DNA of 64,000 nucleotides from Neorhizobium sp. UBA3556 (GCA_002376235.1 DFNX01000016.1:558001-622000); one strand, 5' to 3'; counted from the first letter of the stretch, positions 26,378 through 35,692 are shown. Numbers and translations are program-made. The notes: generated from the sequence alone by a model not told the origin.

Positions 26378-27091
26378 ATGCTGACTCGCAAGCAACAGGA
26401 ACTGCTTCTGTTCATTCACGAACGGATGAAAGAGTCCGGCGTGCCTCCTTCCTTCGACGAAATGAAGGACGCTCTCGACCTCGCATCAAAGTCGGGCATT
26501 CACCGGCTGATCACGGCTCTCGAAGAACGCGGCTTCATTCGTCGCCTTCCCAACAGGGCTCGCGCGCTAGAAGTCATCAAGCTTCCGGAAGCTTACGTCC
26601 CGACACTGCAGCCAAAGCGTGGTTTTTCGCCAAGCGTCATCGAGGGAAGCCTCGGCAAGAAGCCTGCGCCTGCTAGCGCGCCACCGGTTTCCGCCAATGA
26701 CAGCGCTTCGGCAAGCGTCCCCGTCATGGGGCGCATCGCAGCCGGCGTGCCGATCTCGGCGATCCAGAACAACACTCACGATATCTCCGTCCCCGTAGAG
26801 ATGCTGGGAGCCGGTGAGCATTACGCGCTTGAGGTCAAGGGTGATTCGATGATCGAGGCGGGCATCCTGGATGGCGACACCGTCATCATCCGCAACAGCA
26901 ACACGGCCAATCCGGGCGATATCGTCGTTGCCCTCGTTGATGATGAAGAGGCGACCCTGAAGCGCTTCCGTCGTAAGGGTGGATCGATTGCACTTGAAGC
27001 GGCAAACCCGGCCTACGAGACCCGCATTTTTCCGCCGGACCGGGTGAAGGTGCAGGGCAAGCTGGTCGGCCTTATTCGTCGCTATCACTGA
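26378..27091 (+). CDS. lexA: SOS repressor LexA
   Basis: Represses DNA-repair genes and cleaves itself when stimulated by RecA filaments. The 237-residue protein has an N-terminal winged helix (1-68) and a C-terminal S24 peptidase domain with cleavage bond Ala122-Gly123 (GRIAAGVP), Ser157 in KGDSMIEAG and Lys195 in ATLKRF. A linker of about 45 residues rich in Pro, Ala and Ser separates the domains, longer than in E. coli LexA but common in rhizobia. Its 3' end overlaps comEC tail to tail by 20 bp. Confidence 0.98.
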   Translation: MLTRKQQELLLFIHERMKESGVPPSFDEMKDALDLASKSGIHRLITALEERGFIRRLPNRARALEVIKLPEAYVPTLQPKRGFSPSVIEGSLGKKPAPASAPPVSANDSASASVPVMGRIAAGVPISAIQNNTHDISVPVEMLGAGEHYALEVKGDSMIEAGILDGDTVIIRNSNTANPGDIVVALVDDEEATLKRFRRKGGSIALEAANPAYETRIFPPDRVKVQGKLVGLIRRYH

Positions 27092-29642
27092 CACCGAAAC
27101 TGTCTGCGGCGTCTGTTGACACCAGCGAATGATTGTCTCGTTCCAGCTGATTTGCAGAACCATGCCTGTCATCGTCACGGCTTTTGGTTTTTCGCACGGT
27201 AAGCCATGACGGCAAGCTCGGATCATAGATGTCGCGTCGCCAGTCATATCGGCGATGGATACTCCAGGGCTGGACAGTGTCGGCCATTGCTATCGTGACC
27301 TGCCAGTTTTCAGCCTTGGCGGACTCGGAGAAATCGATTTCGATAGAACCAGTCTTTCGAAGGCTCGCGCTACTCAGCATCGGCGCACCGGACCGGCAAT
27401 CATTGAAGCGCGCCCGTGGCGCGATCACGAGGCCAGCAACATCACAGGCCACTCCTGCGTATCGGCCATCATCGACGACGACGATCAAGAATCCTTCCGG
27501 TGACATCAATGCGCACCAGGCTTTAGGCTGACAGGAAAATGTGTCGCTTCCGGCTTCCCGCATTCGCTTTCTTGCATCGGCAAGGATGGATTGTGACAAC
27601 CGCTCTGGCGCGGAAGCAGGCTCTGTCACGGGAGGGTGGACCTCAAGCATCGTTGGTATTGACGGACTAGCGAGCTGCCGGGCATGCGTCCATTGCCTGA
27701 ATATGAATTCCGAAGGGCGCTTTCTGTTAACGGCCACCCGCTCGGCATTTCGATGAGCAACCAGGCTGCCATCTTCGGCAATGAAAAGGCTTGCGACAGG
27801 TTGAGGAACCCCTACCCGGAACAGGATGATTGCGGCCGCCAGAAACGGTAGGCCTGAATACCTGATCCAGGTTCTCAAGAGCGTCAGCAACAGGAAGCCG
27901 CAGACCCCGAGCGGCAGAAACCATGGATGCTGCTGTCCAACGACAACATCCCCTCCCCATCCTGCAACATGCTTGGCAATCGCAATGACCCACTCGAGGC
28001 TTTGGGCCATGATCCTGATGAACGGCCCATCAAGGCCGAAAGGCATCAGCAGCATGGCGACAAGACCGGCCGGCATGACCAGGAAGCTGATGATCGGCAT
28101 GGCCGCAAGATTGGCGGCAAGCCCGTAAGTTGCGATACGATGGAAATGCTCGACGGAAAACATCGTCGTTGCCAGGCTACCGATCAGGGATGTTGTAATG
28201 ATACCGAAGATGAAGTTCCAGCCAGACGCAATCCACGTCACCAGCGGGTGAGAAACAGGAAACGGCTCATCGTCTTTATCGTGACTGCGCCGCGACCATG
28301 CGGCATAACCGGCCACCAGCGCGACGGTGGCAGCAAACGACATCTGAAAACTCGGCCCCAGGATTTCGGAAGGGCTCCAGACGAGTATAATCAACGCGGA
28401 TAAGGCGACGTTTCGCAAACTTATCGAAGGCCTGTCCAACAGAACGGCGACAAGCATCACGGCCATCATGATATAGGCGCGTTGCGCAGACACACCAAAA
28501 CCGGAAATCAGATAGTAAGCGGTCACCATTGCCAGCGCTCCGCCGGCAGCCAATTTTTTGATCGGCCACGCTTGGGCGAAACCCGGAATAAGCGCAAGGA
28601 CGCTGCGTAAGCCGACGAAGAAAATCCCGGCGGCCAGCGCCATGTTCAAACCGGAGATGGCCACGATATGGGCGAGCCCGGATATCCGTAACGCCTCCAC
28701 CGTGTCATCGGAAATCGCGCGTCTCTCATCGGTGACAATCGCCGCAGCAAAGGCGCCGGCATCCCCTGGTACTGTCTCGCGGATGCGATTGCCGATCTGT
28801 CGGCGCAATTCGAAAAGCTTGCGCAAGGCAATCTCCGACCACCCGGCCTCCAGTTCGCGTTCATTTGCTTGTTGCGGGGCACGATAGAAATAGCCAACTG
28901 CGCCGATACCATCGAAATAGGAAGAAAACGCAAAGTCATGCAAACCCGGCAAAGCCGGCCCCGAGGGCGGCGAGAGCCGCGCTCGTCCCGAAATAACCGC
29001 CCCGTTTTCAAAGGGCTCGTGCTGCGCCCTTGCCAGCAGCGAAACCCGGCGAGGAGGACGTTTCACGGTAGGATTTGTAGTCTGCCGGATGGCAACGATA
29101 TAGCGCAGGCGCCCCGGCCCTGCAGCCTCGCTGCGCTCGACCACTCCTTCCACATCAGTCGTGACGGACGAATCGAGAATGATCGTAGAGCAGCGCCAAG
29201 TCTCTATCCCGGCCAGTGCCATGCCGGCGAAGACCAGACACGCAAATGTGAGAACAACACGTGGTCGGCCATGCCGAACAGTCAAAGTCACCAATGCCAG
29301 CGCTATGGCAATCAGGCTGGATACCCAAGGCGACAGAGCCATCGGGTTGAGAAACCAGATTGCCGAACCAAGACCTATGGCAACCGGCACAAAAAGGAAG
29401 CCGTGACCGTGGCGCCGTTCCTCTTCGATCGAGGCTAAAACAGACATGCGCACATGCGCCAGTTGGGCAACCAGCCTCGGTCGAAGAGGAGTAGTCCTGC
29501 TTACTGTACGCCGTTGAGAGACGGCTATTTCTAAAGACGCCTCATCCGCCTCCGTTCGGGAACACGGGGTCGCGCCGGCAACGATATCCGGCTCAAATTT
29601 CAAGGTTTTGGTATCTATCTTATCGAAACTTTCCGACCGCAT
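27072..29642 (-). CDS. comEC: ComEC/Rec2-family membrane protein with degenerate C-terminal domain
   Basis: ComEC forms the inner-membrane channel for single-stranded DNA in transformation. This protein of about 856 residues has an N-terminal domain with two membrane segments and a DUF4131-like region, then a Competence domain with many membrane segments, including LAHIVAISGLNMALAAG. The C-terminal 250 residues resemble the usual metallo-beta-lactamase region only weakly and show no HXHXDH metal motif. I chose ATG 29642 (GGTGGA upstream); ATG 29447-29449 (MSVLASIEEE) is a shorter option. Whether the organism is naturally transformable is unknown. Confidence 0.9.
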   Translation of the reverse strand: MRSESFDKIDTKTLKFEPDIVAGATPCSRTEADEASLEIAVSQRRTVSRTTPLRPRLVAQLAHVRMSVLASIEEERRHGHGFLFVPVAIGLGSAIWFLNPMALSPWVSSLIAIALALVTLTVRHGRPRVVLTFACLVFAGMALAGIETWRCSTIILDSSVTTDVEGVVERSEAAGPGRLRYIVAIRQTTNPTVKRPPRRVSLLARAQHEPFENGAVISGRARLSPPSGPALPGLHDFAFSSYFDGIGAVGYFYRAPQQANERELEAGWSEIALRKLFELRRQIGNRIRETVPGDAGAFAAAIVTDERRAISDDTVEALRISGLAHIVAISGLNMALAAGIFFVGLRSVLALIPGFAQAWPIKKLAAGGALAMVTAYYLISGFGVSAQRAYIMMAVMLVAVLLDRPSISLRNVALSALIILVWSPSEILGPSFQMSFAATVALVAGYAAWSRRSHDKDDEPFPVSHPLVTWIASGWNFIFGIITTSLIGSLATTMFSVEHFHRIATYGLAANLAAMPIISFLVMPAGLVAMLLMPFGLDGPFIRIMAQSLEWVIAIAKHVAGWGGDVVVGQQHPWFLPLGVCGFLLLTLLRTWIRYSGLPFLAAAIILFRVGVPQPVASLFIAEDGSLVAHRNAERVAVNRKRPSEFIFRQWTHARQLASPSIPTMLEVHPPVTEPASAPERLSQSILADARKRMREAGSDTFSCQPKAWCALMSPEGFLIVVVDDGRYAGVACDVAGLVIAPRARFNDCRSGAPMLSSASLRKTGSIEIDFSESAKAENWQVTIAMADTVQPWSIHRRYDWRRDIYDPSLPSWLTVRKTKSRDDDRHGSANQLERDNHSLVSTDAADSFGVSDSDE

Positions 29643-29688
29643 TCGTCCACCCGCCCCACCAGGAAAATACAACCTGAGCGTTCTTTTT

Positions 29689-29711
29689 ATGTGCGTCAAC
29701 CTGACGCACAT
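29689..29711. promoter_or_regulatory. 23-bp palindrome, candidate operator between comEC and gltA
   Basis: Perfect inverted repeat with 10-bp arms (ATGTGCGTCA and TGACGCACAT) and a 3-bp centre. It lies 47 bp upstream of the comEC start and 205 bp upstream of gltA, in a divergent intergenic region. The shape suits a dimeric regulator site. No T-run follows, so it is not an intrinsic terminator. The binding protein is not identifiable from the site. Confidence 0.6.
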
Positions 29712-29915
29712 GGACTTGCCGTCACACGCATTTTTTCGATTGCAACAAGGGGTTGGCCACAGGGGGAAATGTCGGTGCCCATTATCGTGCCGCGCTGCAC
29801 AATTTGCCGTCAGAACAGCTTGGCATCTGCTAAAGGATCATATAGCTAAACGTGGAACGCTTAATGCTTATGGCGCTTTTGAGGCGTCATGCCGCCAACC
29901 GGTTGGAGGATCAGA

Positions 29916-31205
29916 ATGACGGAAACAAGCGCAAATCTTGCTCTCGGTGACAAGAAAGTCGACCTGCCGGTGAAGTCCGGCACGATCGGTCCGGACGTTA
30001 TCGATATCGGCGCGCTCTACAAGCAGACAGGGGCCTTCACCTACGACCCGGGGTTTACTTCGACCGCCTCGTGTGAGTCGAAGATCACCTATATCGACGG
30101 CGATGAAGGTGTACTTCTTCACCGCGGTTACCCGATCGAGCAGCTGGCAGAACAGGGCGACTTCCTCGAAACCTGCTATCTGCTTCTTTACGGGGAACTT
30201 CCGACCGCAGCGCAGAAGAAGGATTTTGATCATCGCGTAACGAACCACACCATGGTTCATGAGCAGATGAGCCGCTTCTTCACCGGCTTCCGTCGCGACG
30301 CACACCCGATGGCTGTCATGTGCGGCTGTGTCGGCGCTCTCTCCGCCTTCTATCACGACTCGACCGATATCACCGATCCGCACCAGCGCATGGTTGCGTC
30401 GCTGCGCATGATCGCAAAAATGCCGACGATTGCGGCGATGGCCTACAAGTACCATATCGGCCAGCCCTTCGTTTATCCGCAGAACAATCTCGACTATTCG
30501 TCGAACTTCCTGCGCATGTGCTTTGCTGTTCCTTGCGAGGAGTACAAGGTGAACCCGGTTCTGGCCCGCGCGATGGACCGCATCTTCATCCTTCACGCGG
30601 ACCACGAGCAGAACGCTTCCACCTCGACCGTGCGTCTCGCCGGTTCCTCCGGAGCAAACCCGTTTGCCTGTATCGCCGCCGGCATCGCCTGCTTGTGGGG
30701 TCCGGCGCATGGTGGTGCCAACGAAGCAGCGCTCAACATGCTTCAGGAAATCGGCTCGGTCGACAAGATCCCGGAATATATCGCGCGCGCCAAGGACAAG
30801 AACGATCCGTTCCGCCTGATGGGCTTCGGTCACCGCGTCTACAAGAACTACGACCCGCGCGCCAAGATCATGCAGAAGACCACGCATGAAGTTCTGGCCG
30901 AGCTCGGCCACAAGGATGATCCGCTGCTGCAGGTAGCAATGGAACTCGAGAAGATCGCGCTCACGGACGAGTATTTCGTCGAGAAGAAGCTCTATCCGAA
31001 TATCGATTTCTACTCGGGCATCACGCTGAAGGCGATGGGTTTCCCCACCACCATGTTCACCGTGCTCTTCGCACTTGCCCGTACCGTTGGCTGGATTGCC
31101 CAATGGGCCGAGATGATCGAAGATCCGCAGCAGCGCATCGGTCGTCCGCGCCAGCTCTACACGGGCGAAGCAAAGCGCGACTACGTGCCGGTTTCCAAGC
31201 GCTAA
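29916..31205 (+). CDS. gltA: Citrate synthase
   Basis: First TCA-cycle enzyme: condenses acetyl-CoA, made by the PDH complex encoded nearby, with oxaloacetate. The 429-residue type-II enzyme shows the active-site elements LHADHEQNASTS (catalytic His), GPAHGGANEA and FGHRVYKNYDPRA plus the catalytic Asp in YSGITLKAMG. I chose ATG 29916 because GGAGGA lies 5 nt upstream; an in-frame ATG at 29889 has no such site. It has its own strong terminator downstream. Confidence 0.98.
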   Translation: MTETSANLALGDKKVDLPVKSGTIGPDVIDIGALYKQTGAFTYDPGFTSTASCESKITYIDGDEGVLLHRGYPIEQLAEQGDFLETCYLLLYGELPTAAQKKDFDHRVTNHTMVHEQMSRFFTGFRRDAHPMAVMCGCVGALSAFYHDSTDITDPHQRMVASLRMIAKMPTIAAMAYKYHIGQPFVYPQNNLDYSSNFLRMCFAVPCEEYKVNPVLARAMDRIFILHADHEQNASTSTVRLAGSSGANPFACIAAGIACLWGPAHGGANEAALNMLQEIGSVDKIPEYIARAKDKNDPFRLMGFGHRVYKNYDPRAKIMQKTTHEVLAELGHKDDPLLQVAMELEKIALTDEYFVEKKLYPNIDFYSGITLKAMGFPTTMFTVLFALARTVGWIAQWAEMIEDPQQRIGRPRQLYTGEAKRDYVPVSKR

Positions 31206-31227
31206 GCGCGAGAAAATATTGACGAAC

Positions 31228-31259
31228 AAAAAACCGGCCAGAAATGGCCGGTTTTTTTT
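31228..31259 (+). terminator. Terminator of gltA
   Basis: Stem of 13 bp (AAAAAACCGGCCA / TGGCCGGTTTTTT) with a GAAA tetraloop and a run of T on the plus strand. Being A-rich on its left side it can also act in the minus direction for a convergent transcript such as lpxB. Confidence 0.93.
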
Positions 31260-31311
31260 ACACCTGAACTCGCTCCAAGAAGAGCCCCGTCCGGTGAAAT
31301 TGGCGCAAATT

Positions 31312-32478
31312 TCAGAGGCGTTGTTTCAAGAGATCCAGCACAGCGGCGGCTGCAGCTTCACCTGGTGGCACGGGAACCTGCAACCGCTGCCATGCGATCT
31401 CAAAACCTTCCAGCATTGCTCGGCGTTGTGACGTATCGCTCGATAGCTGCTCGGACCAACGGCACAAACTGCCGGGCCGGACCACTTCATTGATATACTC
31501 AGGCACGACGGCATAGTCAGCAATCAGATTGGGCAATGCCCCGGTCCAGATCTTGATCTTGCCCGCGAGCAGCTTGATCAGCCAATCGGTCTTATAGGCG
31601 GATACAACCGGCACGGTCGCAAGGCCGAGTTCGAGGATAACCGTACCCGAGGCCGCCATCGCGGCATCCGCCTCGGCAAAGGCATTCCACTTTGCTTCAG
31701 CGCCCGAACTTACATCGACCGGCACGGGAAGCTTCGCAGCGATCTCCCGAACCAGCGCTTCGCGACGCGGAACGGTGGGCAGCAGGAAACGTGTATCGCC
31801 GTTGCGCTCGACAAACTCTTTCGCAGCCTCACCGAAGACAGGCAGAAGACTTTTGATTTCTGCCGACCTTGAGCCAGGCAGAAGCAGGATCGTCTTCTTA
31901 TCCTCGACGGATTTTTCGGGCCGGGCAGAGCGCAGGCTTCTCACCCTCAGAAGGTCCGGATCACTGGTCAGGCGGTGACCGACAAAAATCGTCTCAGGTC
32001 CTCCGAGCCGCTTCATCGCCTCGGGTTCGAACGGCAGAACCGCCAGTACGCGATCGACATAGGCGAGCATTGCCTTGGCGCGATATTCTTTCCACGCCCA
32101 CACGCTCGGGCAAACGTAGTTGACGATCGGAAGCTGAGGCAATGCCGCTCTCACCTTCTTTGCCACGCGATGGGTGAAATCGGGGCTATCTATGATGACG
32201 AGGACATCCGGCTGTGCAGCGATGATTGCGCTTGCCGTCTGGTTGATGCGCTTGATCAGGTTCGGCAGTCGCGACAACACCTGTGTCAGCCCCATGATCG
32301 ACAGTTCGGAAAAATCGAAGAGCGATTGCAGGCCCTGCGCGGTCAGCGCATCGCCGCCGACGCCCAAAAGCTCGACCGGCCCGTCATGAGCGACCGTGAG
32401 GGCAGCGATCAGATCGCCACCGAGCAGATCACCCGAGACTTCGCCGGCGATGACGGCAACCTTCAGGACACGGCTCAT
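31312..32478 (-). CDS. lpxB: Lipid-A-disaccharide synthase
   Basis: Glycosyltransferase that joins lipid X to UDP-diacylglucosamine, forming the lipid A disaccharide at the inner membrane. The 388-residue protein begins with the signature VAVIAGEVSGDLLGGDLI and has CPSVWAWKEYRAK (about 139-151) and LLPGSRSAEIKSLLP. I chose ATG 32478, with GGAGGG 5 nt upstream. It overlaps lpxI by 4 bp and is the last gene of the long lipid A operon, facing gltA tail to tail. Confidence 0.96.
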   Translation of the reverse strand: MSRVLKVAVIAGEVSGDLLGGDLIAALTVAHDGPVELLGVGGDALTAQGLQSLFDFSELSIMGLTQVLSRLPNLIKRINQTASAIIAAQPDVLVIIDSPDFTHRVAKKVRAALPQLPIVNYVCPSVWAWKEYRAKAMLAYVDRVLAVLPFEPEAMKRLGGPETIFVGHRLTSDPDLLRVRSLRSARPEKSVEDKKTILLLPGSRSAEIKSLLPVFGEAAKEFVERNGDTRFLLPTVPRREALVREIAAKLPVPVDVSSGAEAKWNAFAEADAAMAASGTVILELGLATVPVVSAYKTDWLIKLLAGKIKIWTGALPNLIADYAVVPEYINEVVRPGSLCRWSEQLSSDTSQRRAMLEGFEIAWQRLQVPVPPGEAAAAAVLDLLKQRL

Positions 32479-33347
32479 TGAAGCCCTCCATTTTCCAAGG
32501 CCGGCTCGATCCCGCACACGAAGATACCCGCCGCATCAGCGGCAGCGATCATCGCCTGCTCTTCAAGCACGAGAGCCCTACCCGCCTCAACCGCGATACC
32601 GGCGAGCCCCGCCCGTACCGCATTCTCAACCGTGGAAGGGCCGATTGTCGGAAGGTCGGCGCGCATATCCTGTTGTGGTTTGCAAAGCTTCACGAGAACA
32701 CCGCGCCGCCGCGTCGAAATCCTGCCCTCACGTCGCAGATCAGCAACTCGCAGCATCATCGCGTCGGTGCCTTCTACGCCCTCCAGGGCGACAACCCGAC
32801 CACCAACGGAAACCGCGCCCTGCCCGATGTCCAGTCGGCCGAGCGTCAACGCCGCCTCGGTTCCTCTCGCTATATCACGCAGATCGTCACCAGCCGGAGA
32901 CACACTTCCCAACGGTCCGGATCGTGCAAGCAGACCGGGAGCAATCTCATGAGCGCCTATAACGGTACAGCCCATGGCCTCGATGAGCTTTATCACCATC
33001 TGCAGGACCGTGTCATCACCATGCGACATCAACGTGCGCACGACAGACGGCATTTTGAGAATTGTCTTGAATGTCGGCCGGATGTCCCGCCATTCTGGCC
33101 GCCGGGCAACACCACCGGACATGACGACGCGACCGATCTTCAGATCGCGGAAGGCTTTCTCGATCGCAGCAAGATTTCCGACGCCAACGGAAATGGTTTC
33201 GAAATCATCGAAGCGGTGATCAGCCTCGTCCGCCAGAACGACGATGAAGGGATTTTCGCCCTCTATCCTGGCAGCCCGTGCCAGATGGAGCGGCAGAAGC
33301 CCCCGGCCAGCGATAATGGCCAGACGGCCATCAGACGGGCCGCTCAT
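32475..33347 (-). CDS. lpxI: UDP-2,3-diacylglucosamine diphosphatase LpxI
   Basis: Hydrolyses UDP-2,3-diacylglucosamine to lipid X and UMP. LpxI (DUF1009) replaces the unrelated LpxH in alphaproteobacteria and attacks the other phosphorus atom. The 290-residue protein has RLAIIAGRGLLPLHLA at the N-terminus and DAMMLRVADLRR plus KLCKPQQDMRADLPTIGPSTVEN near the C-terminus, all conserved in the family. Chosen start ATG 33347 (GAGG upstream). It is coupled to lpxB by a 4-bp overlap and 5 bp downstream of lpxA. Confidence 0.95.
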   Translation of the reverse strand: MSGPSDGRLAIIAGRGLLPLHLARAARIEGENPFIVVLADEADHRFDDFETISVGVGNLAAIEKAFRDLKIGRVVMSGGVARRPEWRDIRPTFKTILKMPSVVRTLMSHGDDTVLQMVIKLIEAMGCTVIGAHEIAPGLLARSGPLGSVSPAGDDLRDIARGTEAALTLGRLDIGQGAVSVGGRVVALEGVEGTDAMMLRVADLRREGRISTRRRGVLVKLCKPQQDMRADLPTIGPSTVENAVRAGLAGIAVEAGRALVLEEQAMIAAADAAGIFVCGIEPALENGGLQ

Positions 33348-33352
33348 GAGCC

Positions 33353-34168
33353 TCAGCCCTTCCGGCGGAAGGGAGAGGAAATCGCACGGTCGTTGTCGAC
33401 AGTGATGAAGTCGATGATCTCCATCGCTTCCTTGCAATCGGCATAATCGTCACGAATGGCAGCAGCGTTTGCACGCACATTGCCCTCGCCTTCGAAAATA
33501 TCCTTGAAGGCACGGCGAACACGATGGAGCGTCTTTTTATCCATGCCGGCGCGCGTCATGCCGACAATGTTGAGACCGCCAAGCAGACCGGGATTGCCAT
33601 TCAGCATGCCATAGGGAATCACGTCGTAATTCACCGCCGAAAGCCCGCCGACAAAGGCCTGGTGGCCGACCCGGGTGAACTGATGCACGGCACAGCCGCC
33701 GCCGAGAATGGCGCGATCGCCGACATGCACGTGCCCGGCCAGCATCACATTGTTCGACATGATGATGCCGCTGCCGAGCTGGCAATCATGCGCCACATGG
33801 CTGTTGGCCAGAAACAGACAATCGCTTCCGACAACCGTCGTGCCGCCACCACCGACCGTGCCAGTATTCATCGTCACGCCTTCACGCATGGTGCAGTTGT
33901 CACCAACCGTCAGGCTCGACTCTTCGCCCGCCTCGTGAAGGCTCTGCGAAACGCCTCCGATGACAGCCATCGGGAAAATCCGGCAACCCTTGCCGACCTC
34001 CGTCTTTCCGGTCACGATCGCATGCGAAACAAGCTCGACATTGTCCTTGAGCACAACGCGAGGACCCACATGGCTGAACGGTCCGACGACAACGTTTTCA
34101 CCGATAACAGCGCCATCCTCGACGATCGCCATAGGATGAATGCGTGCGCTGGCTGCAATCGTGCTCAT
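33353..34168 (-). CDS. lpxA: UDP-N-acetylglucosamine acyltransferase LpxA
   Basis: First lipid A enzyme: moves a 3-hydroxyacyl chain from ACP to the 3-OH of UDP-GlcNAc. The 271-residue protein is a left-handed beta-helix of hexapeptide repeats (about 1-190) with catalytic His in VMLAGHVHVGD and the segment GGCAVHQFTRVG, followed by a helical C-terminal region. It overlaps fabZ by 4 bp. Order lpxD-fabZ-lpxA is the classical one. Confidence 0.97.
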   Translation of the reverse strand: MSTIAASARIHPMAIVEDGAVIGENVVVGPFSHVGPRVVLKDNVELVSHAIVTGKTEVGKGCRIFPMAVIGGVSQSLHEAGEESSLTVGDNCTMREGVTMNTGTVGGGGTTVVGSDCLFLANSHVAHDCQLGSGIIMSNNVMLAGHVHVGDRAILGGGCAVHQFTRVGHQAFVGGLSAVNYDVIPYGMLNGNPGLLGGLNIVGMTRAGMDKKTLHRVRRAFKDIFEGEGNVRANAAAIRDDYADCKEAMEIIDFITVDNDRAISSPFRRKG

Positions 34169-34632
34169 TCGCCTTCCTTACGGACAATCATGGCACCGAT
34201 ATCAGCCTCTGCCACGAGCACGCCTTCCACCTTGGCGTCACAATGGAATTTCCAGATATTGCCGCGCTGCTTCTGCTTCACGACGTGGAATTCCACCCTG
34301 TCGCCCGGCACGACCGGCTTGCGGAAACGGGCATTGTCGATGGTCATGAAGTAGACGAGGTTTCCACCTTCGCCTTCCTTTCGCGCGCAGATCGCGCCGG
34401 CGGTCTGCGCCATCGCCTCGACCAGAAGAACGCCCGGCATGATGGGACGCTCGGGAAAATGTCCCTGGAACTGAGGCTCGTTGGCTGTCACATTCTTGAT
34501 GCCGATAGCCGAATTATCGCCATCGATATCGATGATCTTGTCCACGAGCAGAAACGGATAGCGATGAGGCAAAAGCTTCATGATTTCCTGAATGTCGGCC
34601 GCGCCGAGCTCCGGCTTGGTCTCATCAGTCAT
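34165..34632 (-). CDS. fabZ: 3-hydroxyacyl-ACP dehydratase FabZ
   Basis: Hot-dog-fold dehydratase of fatty-acid elongation; it competes with LpxA for hydroxyacyl-ACP, which explains its place in this operon. The 155-residue protein has LLPHRYPFLLVD (about 18-29) and the catalytic His in GHFPERPIMPGVLLVEAMAQ with the partner Glu. I chose ATG 34632 because AGGAGA lies 8 nt upstream. It overlaps lpxD by 8 bp and lpxA by 4 bp. Confidence 0.97.
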   Translation of the reverse strand: MTDETKPELGAADIQEIMKLLPHRYPFLLVDKIIDIDGDNSAIGIKNVTANEPQFQGHFPERPIMPGVLLVEAMAQTAGAICARKEGEGGNLVYFMTIDNARFRKPVVPGDRVEFHVVKQKQRGNIWKFHCDAKVEGVLVAEADIGAMIVRKEGE

Positions 34633-35692
34633 TGTTTTTGTCTCCTCTGCGTTTTGCCCTGTCGTCCACCTGGGACATTTTTTCCGCCATTTCACGGAGA
34701 AAGTCTCTCATCGGCCGCGCCGGTATTCCGCCATAGGTAAGGCCGGCCGGGATATCTGCCACAACGCCGCTCATGGCCGCGATCTGAACACCATCTCCGA
34801 TTGTGATATGCCCATTTATGCCGGACGCGCCGCCGATCAAGACGCCGTTGCCGATCTTTGTCGATCCGGCGATACCGGCACCCGATGCGATACCGCAATG
34901 ACGCCCGATATGGACGTTGTGGGCGATCTGGACCTGGTTGTCGATTTTCGTACCTTCGCCAATCACCGTGTCATCCATGGCTCCACGGTCGATGGTCGTA
35001 TTCGCACCGATCTCCACGTTATCCTGGATGATCACACGGCCGATCTGCACGATCTTTAGCATCCCACGCGGACCAGGCGCGAAACCGAAACCGTCCTGGC
35101 CTATTCGCGCACCATTGTGAATGATCACATTGTTGCCAATCAACGCGGCCACGACACTCGCGCCGGCGGCTATGCTGCAACTACGGCCGATCTGAACGTC
35201 GGCGCCGACAACCGAGCCCGCTCCGATACGCGTGCCCGACCCGATATGGACGCGAGCACCGATGACAGCCATAGGCTCAACCGTCACACCGTCTTCGAGA
35301 CGCGCCGTAGGATCCACATAGGCAGCAGGGGAAACTCCCTCGCCTTCGGATGTCACCGGGCTGGGACGCATTGCCAGCGGATGCAGAAACGCTCCAGCCA
35401 TAGCGAAGGCTGAATGCGGCGTCTTGGTCTGCAAAACGGCAATATGCGATGGAACGATATTCGCAAGGCCGGGATCACATAGGATAGCGGAAGCCATGCA
35501 CGTATCGAGCTCCTGGCGGTTCTTCCGCGACAGGATGTAACAGACCTGCCCCTCTTGCGCGCGCGCAACCGGCGCCACAGAGCGGATCATGCGATCGCCA
35601 GCGGTTTCATCCAAAAGCTCAGCCCCAAGATGGGCCGCCAGCTCGCGCAGGCTAACGCCATCATGGGGCGGAAAGAAATTATTCTGATCCAT
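34625..35692 (-). CDS. lpxD: UDP-3-O-acylglucosamine N-acyltransferase LpxD
   Basis: Third acyl-transfer step of lipid A synthesis. The 355-residue protein has an N-terminal uridine-binding domain (about 1-110) and a left-handed beta-helix of hexapeptides (about 115-320) with the catalytic His in AHNVHIGRHCGIASG. The C-terminal tail is helical and charged. GGAGC lies 9 nt before ATG 35692. It is separated from bamA by a strong hairpin. Confidence 0.97.
   Translation of the reverse strand: MDQNNFFPPHDGVSLRELAAHLGAELLDETAGDRMIRSVAPVARAQEGQVCYILSRKNRQELDTCMASAILCDPGLANIVPSHIAVLQTKTPHSAFAMAGAFLHPLAMRPSPVTSEGEGVSPAAYVDPTARLEDGVTVEPMAVIGARVHIGSGTRIGAGSVVGADVQIGRSCSIAAGASVVAALIGNNVIIHNGARIGQDGFGFAPGPRGMLKIVQIGRVIIQDNVEIGANTTIDRGAMDDTVIGEGTKIDNQVQIAHNVHIGRHCGIASGAGIAGSTKIGNGVLIGGASGINGHITIGDGVQIAAMSGVVADIPAGLTYGGIPARPMRDFLREMAEKMSQVDDRAKRRGDKNND

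Noticed and set aside
29868..31229. A 453-codon minus-strand open frame opposite gltA
   Set aside because: Complete overlap with citrate synthase, whose active-site motifs are all intact.
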